A stretch of DNA of 64,000 nt from Microcoleus vaginatus HSN003 (GTDB lineage Bacteria; Cyanobacteriota; Cyanobacteriia; Cyanobacteriales; Microcoleaceae), in the NCBI RefSeq assembly GCF_022701255.1, contig NZ_CP031705.1, positions 5,580,001-5,644,000 on the forward strand. The letters run 5' to 3'. Below the pieces are notes generated by a model. It was not told where the DNA came from, searched no databases, and saw only the letters and a program-made list of their open reading frames with translations. Every line of letters begins with the position of its first letter. Position 1 is the first letter of the stretch. Made by a program: the position numbers and the translations under genes. Shown in pieces: positions 26,279 through 35,275 of this stretch.

Positions 26279-27223
26279 ATGACAAGCTTGGATTTAAGCA
26301 GCAAACGCATTCTAGTCACTGGCGGCGCCGGTTTCTTGGGCCGTCAGGTAATCGACCAGCTAGTGAAAGCAGGGGCCGATGCTGATAAAATTTCGGTAAC
26401 TCGATCGCGCGAGTGCGACCTCCGCGTTATGGAAAACTGTAAGCGCGCCGCCGACACACAAGATATCATCATTCACCTCGCCGCCCACGTGGGCGGTATC
26501 GGCTTAAACCTAGTCAAACCCGCTGAATTATTTTACGATAATTTGATGATGGGCGCGCAACTAATCCACGCCGCCTACGAAGCAGGAGTCGAAAAATTTG
26601 TCTGCGTCGGCACTATTTGCGCTTATCCCAATTTAACCCCAGTTCCTTTCAAAGAAGACGACCTCTGGAACGGCTATCCAGAGGTAACTAACGCACCTTA
26701 CGGAATTGCCAAAAAAGCCTTATTAGTGCAACTGCAATCCTACCGCCAGCAGTACGGATTCAACGGTATCTACTTGCTACCAGTTAATCTGTACGGCCCG
26801 GAAGATAACTTTGACCCGAAAAGTTCCCACGTCATCCCCGCATTAATTCGCAAAGTCCACGAAGCCCAAGAAAGGGGAGACAAAACACTGCCAGTTTGGG
26901 GCGACGGCAGCCCTAGCCGCGAGTTTTTGTATTCCACAGATGCCGCGCGGGGAATTGTGATGGCGGCTCAATCTTACAGTGAATCTGACCCGGTTAATTT
27001 GGGAACGAATAGCGAAGTTAAAATTCGCGAGTTAGTGGAAACGATTTGCGAATTGATGGGATTTGAGGGAGAAATTGTCTGGGAAACAGACAAACCGAAC
27101 GGTCAGCCGCGCCGCTGTTTGGATACCCAAAGGGCTAAGGAAAAGTTTGGTTTTGTGGCGGAGGTGAAGTTTAAGGAAGGATTGAAAAATACGATTGATT
27201 GGTATCGAAAACACGCAATTTGA
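26279..27223 (+). CDS. fcl: GDP-L-fucose synthase
   Basis: 314 residues. Epimerase/reductase that turns GDP-4-keto-6-deoxymannose into GDP-L-fucose with NADPH. Motifs: ILVTGGAGFLGRQV (11-24), HLAAHVGGIGLN (67-78), SSTxIYP-like GTICAYPN (111-118), catalytic Tyr141/Lys145 in APYGIAKKALL, and NLYGPEDNFDPKSSHVIPALIRK, typical of Fcl/WcaG. ATG start; upstream of it is only AGGCTAAAATT. Product probably feeds the exopolysaccharide made by neighbouring transferases. A strong terminator follows. Confidence 0.94.
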   Translation: MTSLDLSSKRILVTGGAGFLGRQVIDQLVKAGADADKISVTRSRECDLRVMENCKRAADTQDIIIHLAAHVGGIGLNLVKPAELFYDNLMMGAQLIHAAYEAGVEKFVCVGTICAYPNLTPVPFKEDDLWNGYPEVTNAPYGIAKKALLVQLQSYRQQYGFNGIYLLPVNLYGPEDNFDPKSSHVIPALIRKVHEAQERGDKTLPVWGDGSPSREFLYSTDAARGIVMAAQSYSESDPVNLGTNSEVKIRELVETICELMGFEGEIVWETDKPNGQPRRCLDTQRAKEKFGFVAEVKFKEGLKNTIDWYRKHAI

Positions 27224-27231
27224 GTGTGAAA

Positions 27232-27262
27232 AACCCGGTTTCTTGAAGAAACCGGGTTTTTT
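27232..27262 (+). terminator. Intrinsic terminator after fcl
   Basis: AACCCGGTTTCTT and AAGAAACCGGGTT form a long perfect stem, followed by TTTTTT. The stem is also one copy of the dispersed AAACCCGGTTTCT repeat of this genome, so a repeat appears to serve as terminator. Confidence 0.85.
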
Positions 27263-27715
27263 TAGGAAAGGTGGTGAATAGAAGTAAATCAGCAGAAAGA
27301 AGTTTTTAGTTAAGCTGGCTCTTCCTTGCTTAGTGTGCCAAAGGATTAGTTTAAGTAGTTAAAACTCAAGCTATGTATGAATCGAAGGGAAAAATGGCTC
27401 CAAATTAACTAAAGTAAGACCGGAAACCCTTGCTGTGTAAAAATTTATGCCATTAATTTCAGATAAATTAGCACACTAAGTACGGAAGACCCAGCATATT
27501 TAGCCTTTCATACTGTCAATCAGCAACGCCGAATAAGAATGGAGGGGCGGGTTTTACAAACCATCTGTGGGTAAGACCAACAATATAGTAAAGCTGCCCC
27601 CACGATAGCGGTAAATCGCAATTGCTTTCGATCGATAAAAAAGCCGATCGCAATTTCTGTCAATCTGCGTTTTGGGCGATCGACTACCTCTAAAGGAATA
27701 TTATAAAAAACATTT

Positions 27716-27743
27716 TTGACAATATATTAAAATTTATTATACT
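27716..27743 (+). promoter_or_regulatory. Promoter of RND exporter gene
   Basis: TTGACA (27716-27721), 16-base spacer, TATACT (27738-27743). Predicted start near 27750 with a leader of about 155 bases. Confidence 0.6.
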
Positions 27744-27868
27744 ACTTGTCAGGTGCGGAGCGTAAATAGTCTCTCACTCCCTATACAAAATCAAGCCTGA
27801 CGGAAAACAATTTAGTCACTAGCCCCGCGATTCATTCCTTTGCAGGCTGACTGACGGTGTAAACTTTC

Positions 27869-27900
27869 CAATCTAAAATCTAAAATCTAAAATCTAAAAT
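27869..27900. repeat. CTAAAAT heptad array touching a start codon
   Basis: Four copies of ATCTAAA/CTAAAAT directly precede the ATG at 27904, leaving no Shine-Dalgarno sequence. Same unit as at 19612-19650 and 19764-19788. Confidence 0.85.
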
Positions 27901-27903
27901 CAA

Positions 27904-30900
27904 ATGACAGCCGACAAACCCGGATTCAGCATTAGCGCGACCGCCATTCGGCGCCACATCGGCACCCTCATGCTGACACTTGCTATTATAATCGTGGGCT
28001 TTTTTTACATCACCCAACTGCCCGTTGACTTGCTACCCTCCATCACCTATCCCCGCATCGGCGTGCGCTTAAACGCCCCGGGAGTCTCCCCAGAAGTAGC
28101 AATAGACGAAGTTACCCGCCCCCTCGAACAAGGACTTTCCGCCACTGAAGGCGTCATGCAAGTTTTCTCCCGCACTCGCGAAGGACAAGTCAGCGTCGAT
28201 TTATTCTTCAAACCCGGGGGAAACATCGACCAGGCCCTCAACGACGCGACAGCCGCTGTCAACCGCATCCGCAACCGACTTCCCGATACAGTTGAATCGC
28301 CCACTCTCTTCAAAGTTGACCCTTCCCAGCAGCCGATTTACGAATTTGCCCTCACTTCCAACTCCTTGCAAGGAGTTGATTTGCGCGTATTTGCCGATGA
28401 AGAATTATCCAGAGAACTAAACGTAATTCCTGGAATAGCAGCAATTGACGTTGCCGGCGGCGTGCAAGAAGAAATTCAAGTAAATATTGACTTAAATCGC
28501 TTGCAATCTTTAGGCGTCAGTATTTCCGACGTTTTATCAGCCCTCGAATCCCGCAACCTCGACACTTCCGGCGGGCGGCTGCGGCAAGAAGCAGCGGAAC
28601 CTTTAACCCGTACCGTCGGGCGATTTAAGAACGCCAAAGAAATTCAGGCAATTTCTTTTCAAGCATCGGGTTCCAATCCGCCAAAACGAGTGTTTTTGCG
28701 AGATTTTGCTCAGGTAATTGACGGTACAGAAGAAGAGCGAGTTAAAGTATTTCTCAATCAGAAAGCAGCCGTAAAAATTAGCATTCAAAAGCAGCCTGAC
28801 GCCAATACAATCTCAGTTGTAGACGGCATCAAAAAGCGGCTAGAAGAATTAAAAGCATCCGGGGCAATTCCCGAAGGTACTACTATCGTCAATACCTTCG
28901 ACGAGTCTAAGTTTATCCGCGATTCTATTAGCAACGTCCTATTTTCTGGTTTAACCGGGGCTGTTTTAGCGGGGGCAGCAGTTTTGCTGTTCCTCGCTTC
29001 CCTGCGCCAAACTTTGATTATTGTCCTGGCAATTCCCCTCGCCACTTTAATGGCGATTATTCTGATGGGAGTTTTTGGCCTATCTCTGAACGTTTTCAGT
29101 TTGGGCGGTTTGGCGCTGGGCGTGGGAATTGTGGTCGATAACTCGATCGTGATGCTGGAGAATATTGTCGAAGGAACCAGCAATAAAAAAAACGCCAACG
29201 GTCAGCGCTTCAGTAACAAGCAGTTGATCCAGCAAGCAGAAAAAAGCAGCCAAGAATTAGAATCAGCTTTATTTGCTTCCACGCTCACTAACTTAGTTGC
29301 CGTACTGCCATTTTTGCTAATAGGCGGCTTAGTTTCCTTACTTTTCAACGAATTAATTCTCACCATCACCTTTTCCGTCGCCGCCTCTCTGATTGTCGGA
29401 TTGACAGTTGTACCGATGATGGCTTCTCGACTGCTAGCGCTGCGGGTATCCAGCGGTTTGAGCAACTTTTGGCCGCTGCGCGCATTCGATCGAGCTTTTA
29501 CCAATGCTACCGCAGGCTATGGGAAATTTTTATCGGGAGTAGTGCGGTGGCGGTTGATTATCATTGCAGTAGCGATTATTGGATTGGGCGGCGGCAGTTG
29601 GCTGATGGCTGGTCAAATTCCCCAGGAAATATTGCCCAGAATTAATACCGGTCAAGCGAGATTGTTTGCTTTGTTTCCGGCCGGCACCAATTTGGCCACC
29701 AACCAAAAAATCATGGCAGAAGCTGATAAAATTATCCTCAGCCAACCAGAAACTCAATACACTTTGACGACAGTGGGCGGGCTGTTGTTCGGTAACAATA
29801 CGATTGAGAATGTGCTGCGCGGCGGCTGCAACATTACGCTAAAACCTGGCACCAATACATTGGATTTTGTGCAGCGAGTTACGAAAGAATTGAATAAAAA
29901 AATTGATTTGCCCAAAAATACTCGTTTGCGCCTGATTCCAGAAAATGTGCGGGGTTTGGTTTTAACTAATTCGCCAGTGCGCGGCGCTGAAGTTGATGTC
30001 CTGCTTCAGGGCGAAAACGAACAAATATTGCAGCAAGCCGGCCGCGAGATATTGGCAACTTTGGATGAGAAGGTAAAGTTAGCTACTTTCCGCCCGGATG
30101 GAGACCCGCAGCAAACGGAAGTGCAGATTCGCCCCAACTGGGAACAAGCAGAAATCTACGGGTTGAATGCGAGGCAAATTGGAGAGGCGATTCAGACAGC
30201 AATTCAAGGTTCTGTTCCCACGCAATTACAGCGGGGAAACCGTTTGGTTGATGTGCGGGTACAATTCGATCGTGCTGCTGTTCAATCGATTTCCGCACTA
30301 AAATTTATTCCTTTAACTGCTAGGGATAACAGCATTATCCGCTTGAGCGATGTGGCGAATATTGAACTGGGAAAAGCGCCTGGGGAAATTCAAAGGCTTA
30401 ACCAGCGCCAAGTTTTCATGATTGCTGGGAATGTTAATAAGGGCGCGAGTTTGGGCGATGCTTTGAAACAAGTGGATGAAGTTTTGTCGGAAATCAAATT
30501 GCCGCAGGGAGTACGAGTTATACCGAGTGCTGCTGCGGAAACTAACCGGGAATTGCAAAGTTCGCTGATTGTTTTGGGTTCTTTGGCGGCGTTTTTAGTA
30601 TTTGTGGTGATGGCGGTGCAGTACAATTCGCTTGTCGATCCGCTGGTGATTATGTTAACGGTGCCGCTGGCTTTGGCTGGGGGGATTTTCGGGTTGTATG
30701 CGACTAAAACTGCGATCGGCGCAACGGTGATTGTGGGGGCGATTTTGCTGGTGGGAATTGTGGTGAATAATGCGATTATTATGGTGGAGTTGGCGAACCA
30801 AATTCTGGAAGATGAAAAGGTCGATCGCACCACAGCAATTCTCAAAGCGGCACCTCAGCGCTTGCGTCCGATTTTGATGACAACTATTACTACAGTTTTG

Positions 30901-31128
30901 GGTTTATTTCCCCTAGCTTTGGGAATTGGAGACGGTTCGGAATTCTTGCAACCTTTGGGGGTTGTGGTGTTTTCCGGTTTGTCGCTGGCGACGCTGCTGA
31001 CGCTGTTTATTATTCCGTGTTTCTATATTTTGCTGCACGACTTCTTTGGGATTTTTGCAGCGAAGAAGAAACCGCAGGCGGTTGCTATTCCTGTGCAGAA
31101 GGCGGGGAGAAAGACTCCGAATTTGTAA
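27904..31128 (+). CDS. RND-family efflux transporter (AcrB/HAE1-like)
   Basis: 1074 residues, full length. Two halves, each with one membrane helix, a large periplasmic loop and five to six further helices: first helix at 15-32 (HIGTLMLTLAIIIVGFFYI), helices about 340-560 and 870-1060. Asp412 in GVGIVVDNSIVMLENI lies in the proton-relay helix, where AcrB has two Asp; here the second position is Asn. Periplasmic porter regions have DxxLxRxxG-like segments. Exports drugs or lipids with proton antiport. The membrane fusion protein and outer-membrane channel genes are not adjacent. Confidence 0.9.
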   Translation: MTADKPGFSISATAIRRHIGTLMLTLAIIIVGFFYITQLPVDLLPSITYPRIGVRLNAPGVSPEVAIDEVTRPLEQGLSATEGVMQVFSRTREGQVSVDLFFKPGGNIDQALNDATAAVNRIRNRLPDTVESPTLFKVDPSQQPIYEFALTSNSLQGVDLRVFADEELSRELNVIPGIAAIDVAGGVQEEIQVNIDLNRLQSLGVSISDVLSALESRNLDTSGGRLRQEAAEPLTRTVGRFKNAKEIQAISFQASGSNPPKRVFLRDFAQVIDGTEEERVKVFLNQKAAVKISIQKQPDANTISVVDGIKKRLEELKASGAIPEGTTIVNTFDESKFIRDSISNVLFSGLTGAVLAGAAVLLFLASLRQTLIIVLAIPLATLMAIILMGVFGLSLNVFSLGGLALGVGIVVDNSIVMLENIVEGTSNKKNANGQRFSNKQLIQQAEKSSQELESALFASTLTNLVAVLPFLLIGGLVSLLFNELILTITFSVAASLIVGLTVVPMMASRLLALRVSSGLSNFWPLRAFDRAFTNATAGYGKFLSGVVRWRLIIIAVAIIGLGGGSWLMAGQIPQEILPRINTGQARLFALFPAGTNLATNQKIMAEADKIILSQPETQYTLTTVGGLLFGNNTIENVLRGGCNITLKPGTNTLDFVQRVTKELNKKIDLPKNTRLRLIPENVRGLVLTNSPVRGAEVDVLLQGENEQILQQAGREILATLDEKVKLATFRPDGDPQQTEVQIRPNWEQAEIYGLNARQIGEAIQTAIQGSVPTQLQRGNRLVDVRVQFDRAAVQSISALKFIPLTARDNSIIRLSDVANIELGKAPGEIQRLNQRQVFMIAGNVNKGASLGDALKQVDEVLSEIKLPQGVRVIPSAAAETNRELQSSLIVLGSLAAFLVFVVMAVQYNSLVDPLVIMLTVPLALAGGIFGLYATKTAIGATVIVGAILLVGIVVNNAIIMVELANQILEDEKVDRTTAILKAAPQRLRPILMTTITTVLGLFPLALGIGDGSEFLQPLGVVVFSGLSLATLLTLFIIPCFYILLHDFFGIFAAKKKPQAVAIPVQKAGRKTPNL

Positions 31129-31216
31129 AATGTAGCGTCAGCTTTTTACGCACTTCGACGCAATCCTGCAGGGCTTTAAACCCCTGCCTCAAAGCAAAAG
31201 TAAGTTAAAACTGAGA

Positions 31217-31330
31217 TGTTCCACCATTCTCAAGAACAGGCAAGATGCCTGTTCCACAATAAAATTGATCTCTTGTGGAACAGGCATCTTGCCTGTTCCT
31301 AAACAAGTAATTGATATTGGTGCAATATCT
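31217..31330. repeat. Dispersed palindromic element, family A
   Basis: A perfect 26-bp inverted repeat (31234-31259 with 31273-31298) with core GGCAAGATGCCTGTTCC, plus weaker outer ends CCACCATTCTC and ATTGGTGCAA. Second copy of the element at 7519-7624. Confidence 0.85.
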
Positions 31331-31572
31331 CACTTAAAACCGACTGTAGATTTTGAGGAAAAATACGATCTATTTCAGTCCTCTTTCAGAGGACTTTCGC
31401 TATGAGACAGGGAATTCATTCCCTGTCGGAGTGTCGGATTTACCCACAATACCGCTACTGCATTTGATGTAAAGTTGACGCCGCAAGAATTAGTGGGTAA
31501 GGTGCGTCAGTAAACATTCTATGACTCCCAAAAGAAATTCCCGACTGACGCACCCTACGAGAATTAGTGTGT

Positions 31573-31601
31573 TTGACATCCGAAATTATTTATGTTACAA
31601 T
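31573..31601 (+). promoter_or_regulatory. Promoter of rtcB
   Basis: TTGACA (31573-31578), 17-base spacer, TACAAT (31596-31601); near-consensus sigma70-type. Start near 31608, leaving a 34-base leader before ATG 31642. Confidence 0.65.
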
Positions 31602-31641
31602 AATAATACATAACAAACTGGCAAAACCAACTTAAACAAAA

Positions 31642-33789
31642 ATGCCCTACGAAAAATTAGACATATCAGCCCCAAAACCCGTGCTATCTTGGGCACATCA
31701 CGCCCTGGGCGAAAAAGAAACCAAGATGACCGCCAATGTAGCATCTTTGCCTTTTGTATTCAAACACGTCGCCCTAATGCCCGATGTACATTTAGGAAAA
31801 GGTGCTTTAGTCGGTTCAGTAATTGCCACAAAAGAAGCAATTATTCCCGCTGCTGTCGGAGTTGATATTGGTTGCTTTACGGATGATACACAAATTCCTC
31901 TAGTTGATGGCAAATCTTATGCGATCGGGGAATTGGCTATGAGTCAAAAAGAATTTTTTATCTACTCCTGTACAAAAACAGGCCGAATTGTTGCTGCTAA
32001 GGCTACAGCCAAATTAACTAGAAACAATGCCGAACTGGTTAAAGTGGTACTGGATAATGGAGAAGAAATCAAATGCACTCCCGATCATCAATTCATGTTG
32101 CGGAATGGTGAATACCAAGAAGCGCGGGATTTGACAACTGGAACCTCATTGATGCCCTTTTATTCCAAACTAGATAAGGATGGGTATACCTTAGTACAGC
32201 AAAACTATTCAGGTCGATCGCAGAAAGCTCATTGGATGATTGCTCGTTGTGGTTTGTTAGGAGACATACCATCTTTCCCCAATCAGAGAACTGTGATTCA
32301 TCACAAAAACTTTGATACCGCCGATAATAGACCAGAAAATTTAAAATTCATGGGTCATAATGACCACTCTGCCTATCACCGCTCATTGGTTGATAGAAAC
32401 ACCTATTGGCAATCCCTGGAATTTGAACAGAAAAGAAAGCAAGCCCTAGCTAATAAAGCTCAAACCTCAGACGGACACAGATATTATGCAGAACGCGGAA
32501 CGAAAAATATCCTCAAGTATATGGAGAACAATCCCGAACACTTCAGAGAGTCAGTTGCAGGGAATGGCGAACGAGGAAAGCAGTATCTAATTAATTACAA
32601 TCAGAGTGAAAAGGGTAAAGCCAAGAGTAAAGAAATTGCTAATCGGCTATACCCTTGTGAGACTTGTGGAGATCAAATTAAAACTCCTATCGGGCTTCAC
32701 AATCATCGGAAAAATCAGCACGGCTACAACCACAAAGTAGTTGCTGTTATTCCTTTAGTTGAAAAGGAAGATGTCTATTGCCTAACAGTTCCCGAATACG
32801 GCAACTTTGCGTTAACTGCGGGAGTATTTGTCCATAACTGCGGTATGATGGCTGTGAAAATGCCTTTCACTGCCAACAAATTAGAAGGCAAACTCAAACA
32901 AATTCGACTCGATATCGAAGCGGCGATTCCTGTGGGATTGGCGGAAAATAAGGAAGTAGAAAAAACTGTCACTAACTGGCAAAAATGGGGTGAATTTAAG
33001 GAACTTCATCAAGGTGTGCAGCATCAAAACAATAAAGCCTTAAAACAAATGGGTTCCCTCGGCGGCGGCAATCATTTTATTGAGGTTTGCGTTGATACTG
33101 AAAACTTTGTTTGGCTGATGCTGCATTCCGGTTCTCGCGGCATTGGAAATTTGCTCGCACAGCAGCACATCGAGACTGCTAAGGATTTAGCTAAACTGGC
33201 AGAAATTAATCTGGCTGACAAAGATTTGGCTTATTTTGTAGCGGGTACGCGGGAGTTTGCAGCTTACTGGCACGATTTGCAGTGGGCGCAAGATTATGCT
33301 CGTTTTAATCGCGATGTGATGATGAATCGGTTTAAGCGAATTGTGGAAAAGCACGTGGCGGGCGGCAAATCTGTTAAGCCGTTATTAGAGGTGAATTGCC
33401 ACCACAATTACGCGGAAAAAGAGGTGCATTTTGGGGAAGATGTGTATGTGACTCGCAAGGGTGCCGTGCGCGCGGATGTAGAGGATTACGGGATTATTCC
33501 GGGTTCGATGGGGGCGAAGTCTTTCATTGTTAAGGGTAAAGGTAATGTTGAAAGTTACTGTTCCTGTGCTCACGGTGCGGGGCGCTTGATGTCTCGCACT
33601 CAAGCGAAGAATGTATTCACTCTCGATGATTTTGTGCGGCAGACTGAGGGGGTTGAGTGCCGCAAAGATGAGCAATTTTTAGATGAAATTCCGGGGGCTT
33701 ACAAGTCGATTGATGAGGTGATGACTCAGCAGTCGGATTTGGTGGAAGTTGTGGCGACTTTGAAGCAGGTGGTTTGTGTCAAGGGTTGA
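31642..33789 (+). CDS. rtcB: RtcB RNA ligase with in-frame intein
   Basis: 715 residues: extein 1 (1-77), intein (78-399), extein 2 (400-715). Removing the intein leaves about 393 residues with the continuous GVDIG-CGMMAVKMPF motif of RtcB, whose Cys is a metal ligand. Further RtcB motifs: MPDVHLGKGALVGSV, MGSLGGGNHFIEV, MLHSGSRGIGN, NCHHNYAE and GSMGAKSFIVKGKGN (near the guanylation region), CSCAHGAGRLMSRTQAK with the His that becomes GMP-linked. RtcB joins 2',3'-cyclic phosphate or 3'-phosphate RNA ends to 5'-OH using GTP and Mn. Enzyme activity would need protein splicing. Preceded by its own strong promoter. Confidence 0.93.
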   Translation: MPYEKLDISAPKPVLSWAHHALGEKETKMTANVASLPFVFKHVALMPDVHLGKGALVGSVIATKEAIIPAAVGVDIGCFTDDTQIPLVDGKSYAIGELAMSQKEFFIYSCTKTGRIVAAKATAKLTRNNAELVKVVLDNGEEIKCTPDHQFMLRNGEYQEARDLTTGTSLMPFYSKLDKDGYTLVQQNYSGRSQKAHWMIARCGLLGDIPSFPNQRTVIHHKNFDTADNRPENLKFMGHNDHSAYHRSLVDRNTYWQSLEFEQKRKQALANKAQTSDGHRYYAERGTKNILKYMENNPEHFRESVAGNGERGKQYLINYNQSEKGKAKSKEIANRLYPCETCGDQIKTPIGLHNHRKNQHGYNHKVVAVIPLVEKEDVYCLTVPEYGNFALTAGVFVHNCGMMAVKMPFTANKLEGKLKQIRLDIEAAIPVGLAENKEVEKTVTNWQKWGEFKELHQGVQHQNNKALKQMGSLGGGNHFIEVCVDTENFVWLMLHSGSRGIGNLLAQQHIETAKDLAKLAEINLADKDLAYFVAGTREFAAYWHDLQWAQDYARFNRDVMMNRFKRIVEKHVAGGKSVKPLLEVNCHHNYAEKEVHFGEDVYVTRKGAVRADVEDYGIIPGSMGAKSFIVKGKGNVESYCSCAHGAGRLMSRTQAKNVFTLDDFVRQTEGVECRKDEQFLDEIPGAYKSIDEVMTQQSDLVEVVATLKQVVCVKG
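31873..32838 (+). other. Intein within RtcB, with HNH-like endonuclease
   Basis: 322 residues (Cys78-Asn399). Block A CFTDDTQIPL; block B around residues 145-152, CTPDHQFML; block F VYCLTVPEYGNFALTAG; block G GVFVHN followed by extein Cys400. All four splicing residues (Cys1, block B His, penultimate His, terminal Asn) are present, so splicing looks possible. The middle has IHHKNFDTADNRPENLKFMGHNDHSAYH, an HNH homing endonuclease, and a Cys2His-type zinc-finger segment (YPCETCGDQI...GLHNHRKNQH, 337-360). It sits at the most conserved site of RtcB. Confidence 0.93.
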
Positions 33790-33801
33790 ATGTAAGGGAA
33801 G

Positions 33802-34091
33802 CTACAAAGGCAATAGCCCTTGATCACGTAGTCTAGCAGCAAAAGGAGATTCGCCAGCTTCAATTTCTGCCTGTTTAACATACTCTTCTCGTCGCTTGAT
33901 TTGTGCATCGAGTTCTTGTTTGCGATCCCAATAATAAGCTAAGGCAGAAAGAATTTGGCTCATAGTTAAGTAGCGATGATTGAGGTGTAATTCTGCTGGA
34001 CTCCAACCATAAGCTATCTGAGCTTCGAGTAATTCAACGACTTTCATCGTAGTTCCGGCTATGATGGGAACATTGTCTTCGTTGAGTTCTA
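33802..34091 (-). pseudogene. DUF433 gene, 3' part, split by insertion sequences
   Basis: An apparent 105-codon frame (33802-34119) starts MYLIFLRKA inside IS630-type end sequence; native coding begins after the TA at 34090-34091 with IELNEDNVPIIAGTTMKVVELLEAQ. The body fits DUF433, a small HTH-containing family often acting as antitoxin to DUF5615/PIN-like toxins. The first ten codons are found 5.9 kb away at 39975-40001, on the far side of the IS array. The two parts join in frame once the elements are removed. No DUF5615 partner remains next to it. Confidence 0.75.
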
Positions 34092-35262
34092 TAGCCTTTC
34101 TCAAAAAGATGAGGTACAATAACAGCAGTGTGTAAACCAGTTAAAAATATTTGACGATGTAACTTGTCCGAACGCAAAATCTATGGCTTTTCCTAATTCT
34201 TGATAATTAGTAGTCTTGATAGAACGGAGAATGATTTTAAGTTTTGACCACAGATTTTCAATTGGTGAAAAATCTGGTGAATAAGGTGATAAGTATATTA
34301 ATTTTGTCCCTGTTTTTTCGATCGCTTTTTTCACTTCTTCTCCCAAGTGAATGGGACAATTATCCATCACTACACAAGCACCTTTCCAGAGTTTTGGCAC
34401 AAGTTTTCTGATAATAAAAGCTTCAAATGTAATTGCATCAGTTCCGCCTATTAGATTAACCGATGTCAAAATCTCATTGACTGACCTTGCTCCAATTATT
34501 GAGACATTTTTGCCACGTTTAGTTGGTTTTGACCCCTTGGCTCTTTCACCTTTTTGCATACCTAGCATATAACCTAACCATTGCCAAATTAACTCCCGAT
34601 TCGTCAATGAATATTAAGTCTTTCAAACTAATCTCTTTAATTGTTTTCCAGAACTCACATCGCAGGATTTGAACTCGCTCTGTCCCTTTCCCTGAAGGGA
34701 AGAGAGTTTTTTTTGACAGTAATGTCTAAGAGTTTTATCATTCTTCCTATTGTTGCTCTACTAACAGAAAATCCAATTCTCCCATAAAGTAAATAACGGA
34801 GTTCTTCAAGAGTTGCATCATTATTTCCTTCAATCAATTCCGCCAAGATGAGTAGTTGCTCCGCATTCAGTTTGCCTTTGACTCCACATCGGTCAGTTCT
34901 CGGAGTAATGTTTTTTGTTTCACGATATTGTTTAAGCAATTTTTGTACAAAACTCAGGGCTACAGAAAAACGCTTAGCTATTGCTTTTTGTGAAATGGGT
35001 TCAGTATGATAAGTATCAAGGATTTTTTGCCTAAAATCAATCGAATAAGCTTTCATTTTTAACAATGTATGAAGTTTGGTACAAGTAAACGTGTTGTGAG
35101 TCAAGCATCGTGTGCTTTCAAAAAAATGCTATTATGTGTGGTATCGCTTTCGCGTGGCTTTACTCAACCATGTAATTATAGTTCATTTGATCTTATCTTC
35201 TCTGTTTGACCCTCACGAGTGAGTGTCAGTAACATCATACCTCATCTTTCTGAGAAAGGCTA
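34092..35262 (-). mobile_element. IS630-family insertion sequence
   Basis: Inverted ends TAGCCTTTCTCAAAAAGATG (from 34092) and CATCTTTCTGAGAAAGGCTA (to 35262) match at 19 of 20 positions. It is flanked by TA on both sides (34090-34091, 35263-35264), the usual target duplication for this family. Length 1171 bases, with a degraded transposase inside. Confidence 0.88.
34101..35056 (-). pseudogene. IS630 transposase with two frameshifts
   Basis: Part 1 (from ATG 35056, MKAYSIDFRQKIL) is the HTH half and runs to about 34700. Near the A7 run at 34707-34713 the frame must change to give TERVQILRCEFWKTIK...LIFIDESGVNLAM (first catalytic Asp), and near 34555-34560 it changes again to give KGERAKGSKPTKRGKN...VVMDNCPIHLG...LSPYSPDFSPIENLWSKLK (second Asp and Glu of the DDE triad). 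One shift at an A run could be programmed; two make it likely inactive. Confidence 0.82.
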
Positions 35263-35275
35263 TATATATTTAGGG

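Larger units (their letters stand above)
27263..27903. other. Gap before RND gene with promoter and heptads
   Basis: 641 bases without a gene. Holds a near-consensus promoter at 27716-27743 and a CTAAAAT heptad array (27869-27900) that runs up to three bases before the ATG of the RND gene. The rest (27290-27700) shows nothing recognisable. Confidence 0.6.
31129..31641. other. Gap between RND gene and rtcB
   Basis: 513 bases. It holds a GCAGGGCTTTAAACCCCTGC palindrome (31168-31187) just after the RND gene, a family A palindromic element (31217-31330), a TTTCAGAGGACTTTCGC stretch, GGTAAGGTGCGTCAG / CTGACGCACCCTAC inverted copies (31496-31556) and the rtcB promoter. No gene. Confidence 0.6.

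Noticed and set aside
34101..34119. Native start of the DUF433 gene at MYLIFLRKA
   Set aside because: Those codons are the terminal inverted repeat of the IS630-like element, matched by its other end near 35240-35262.
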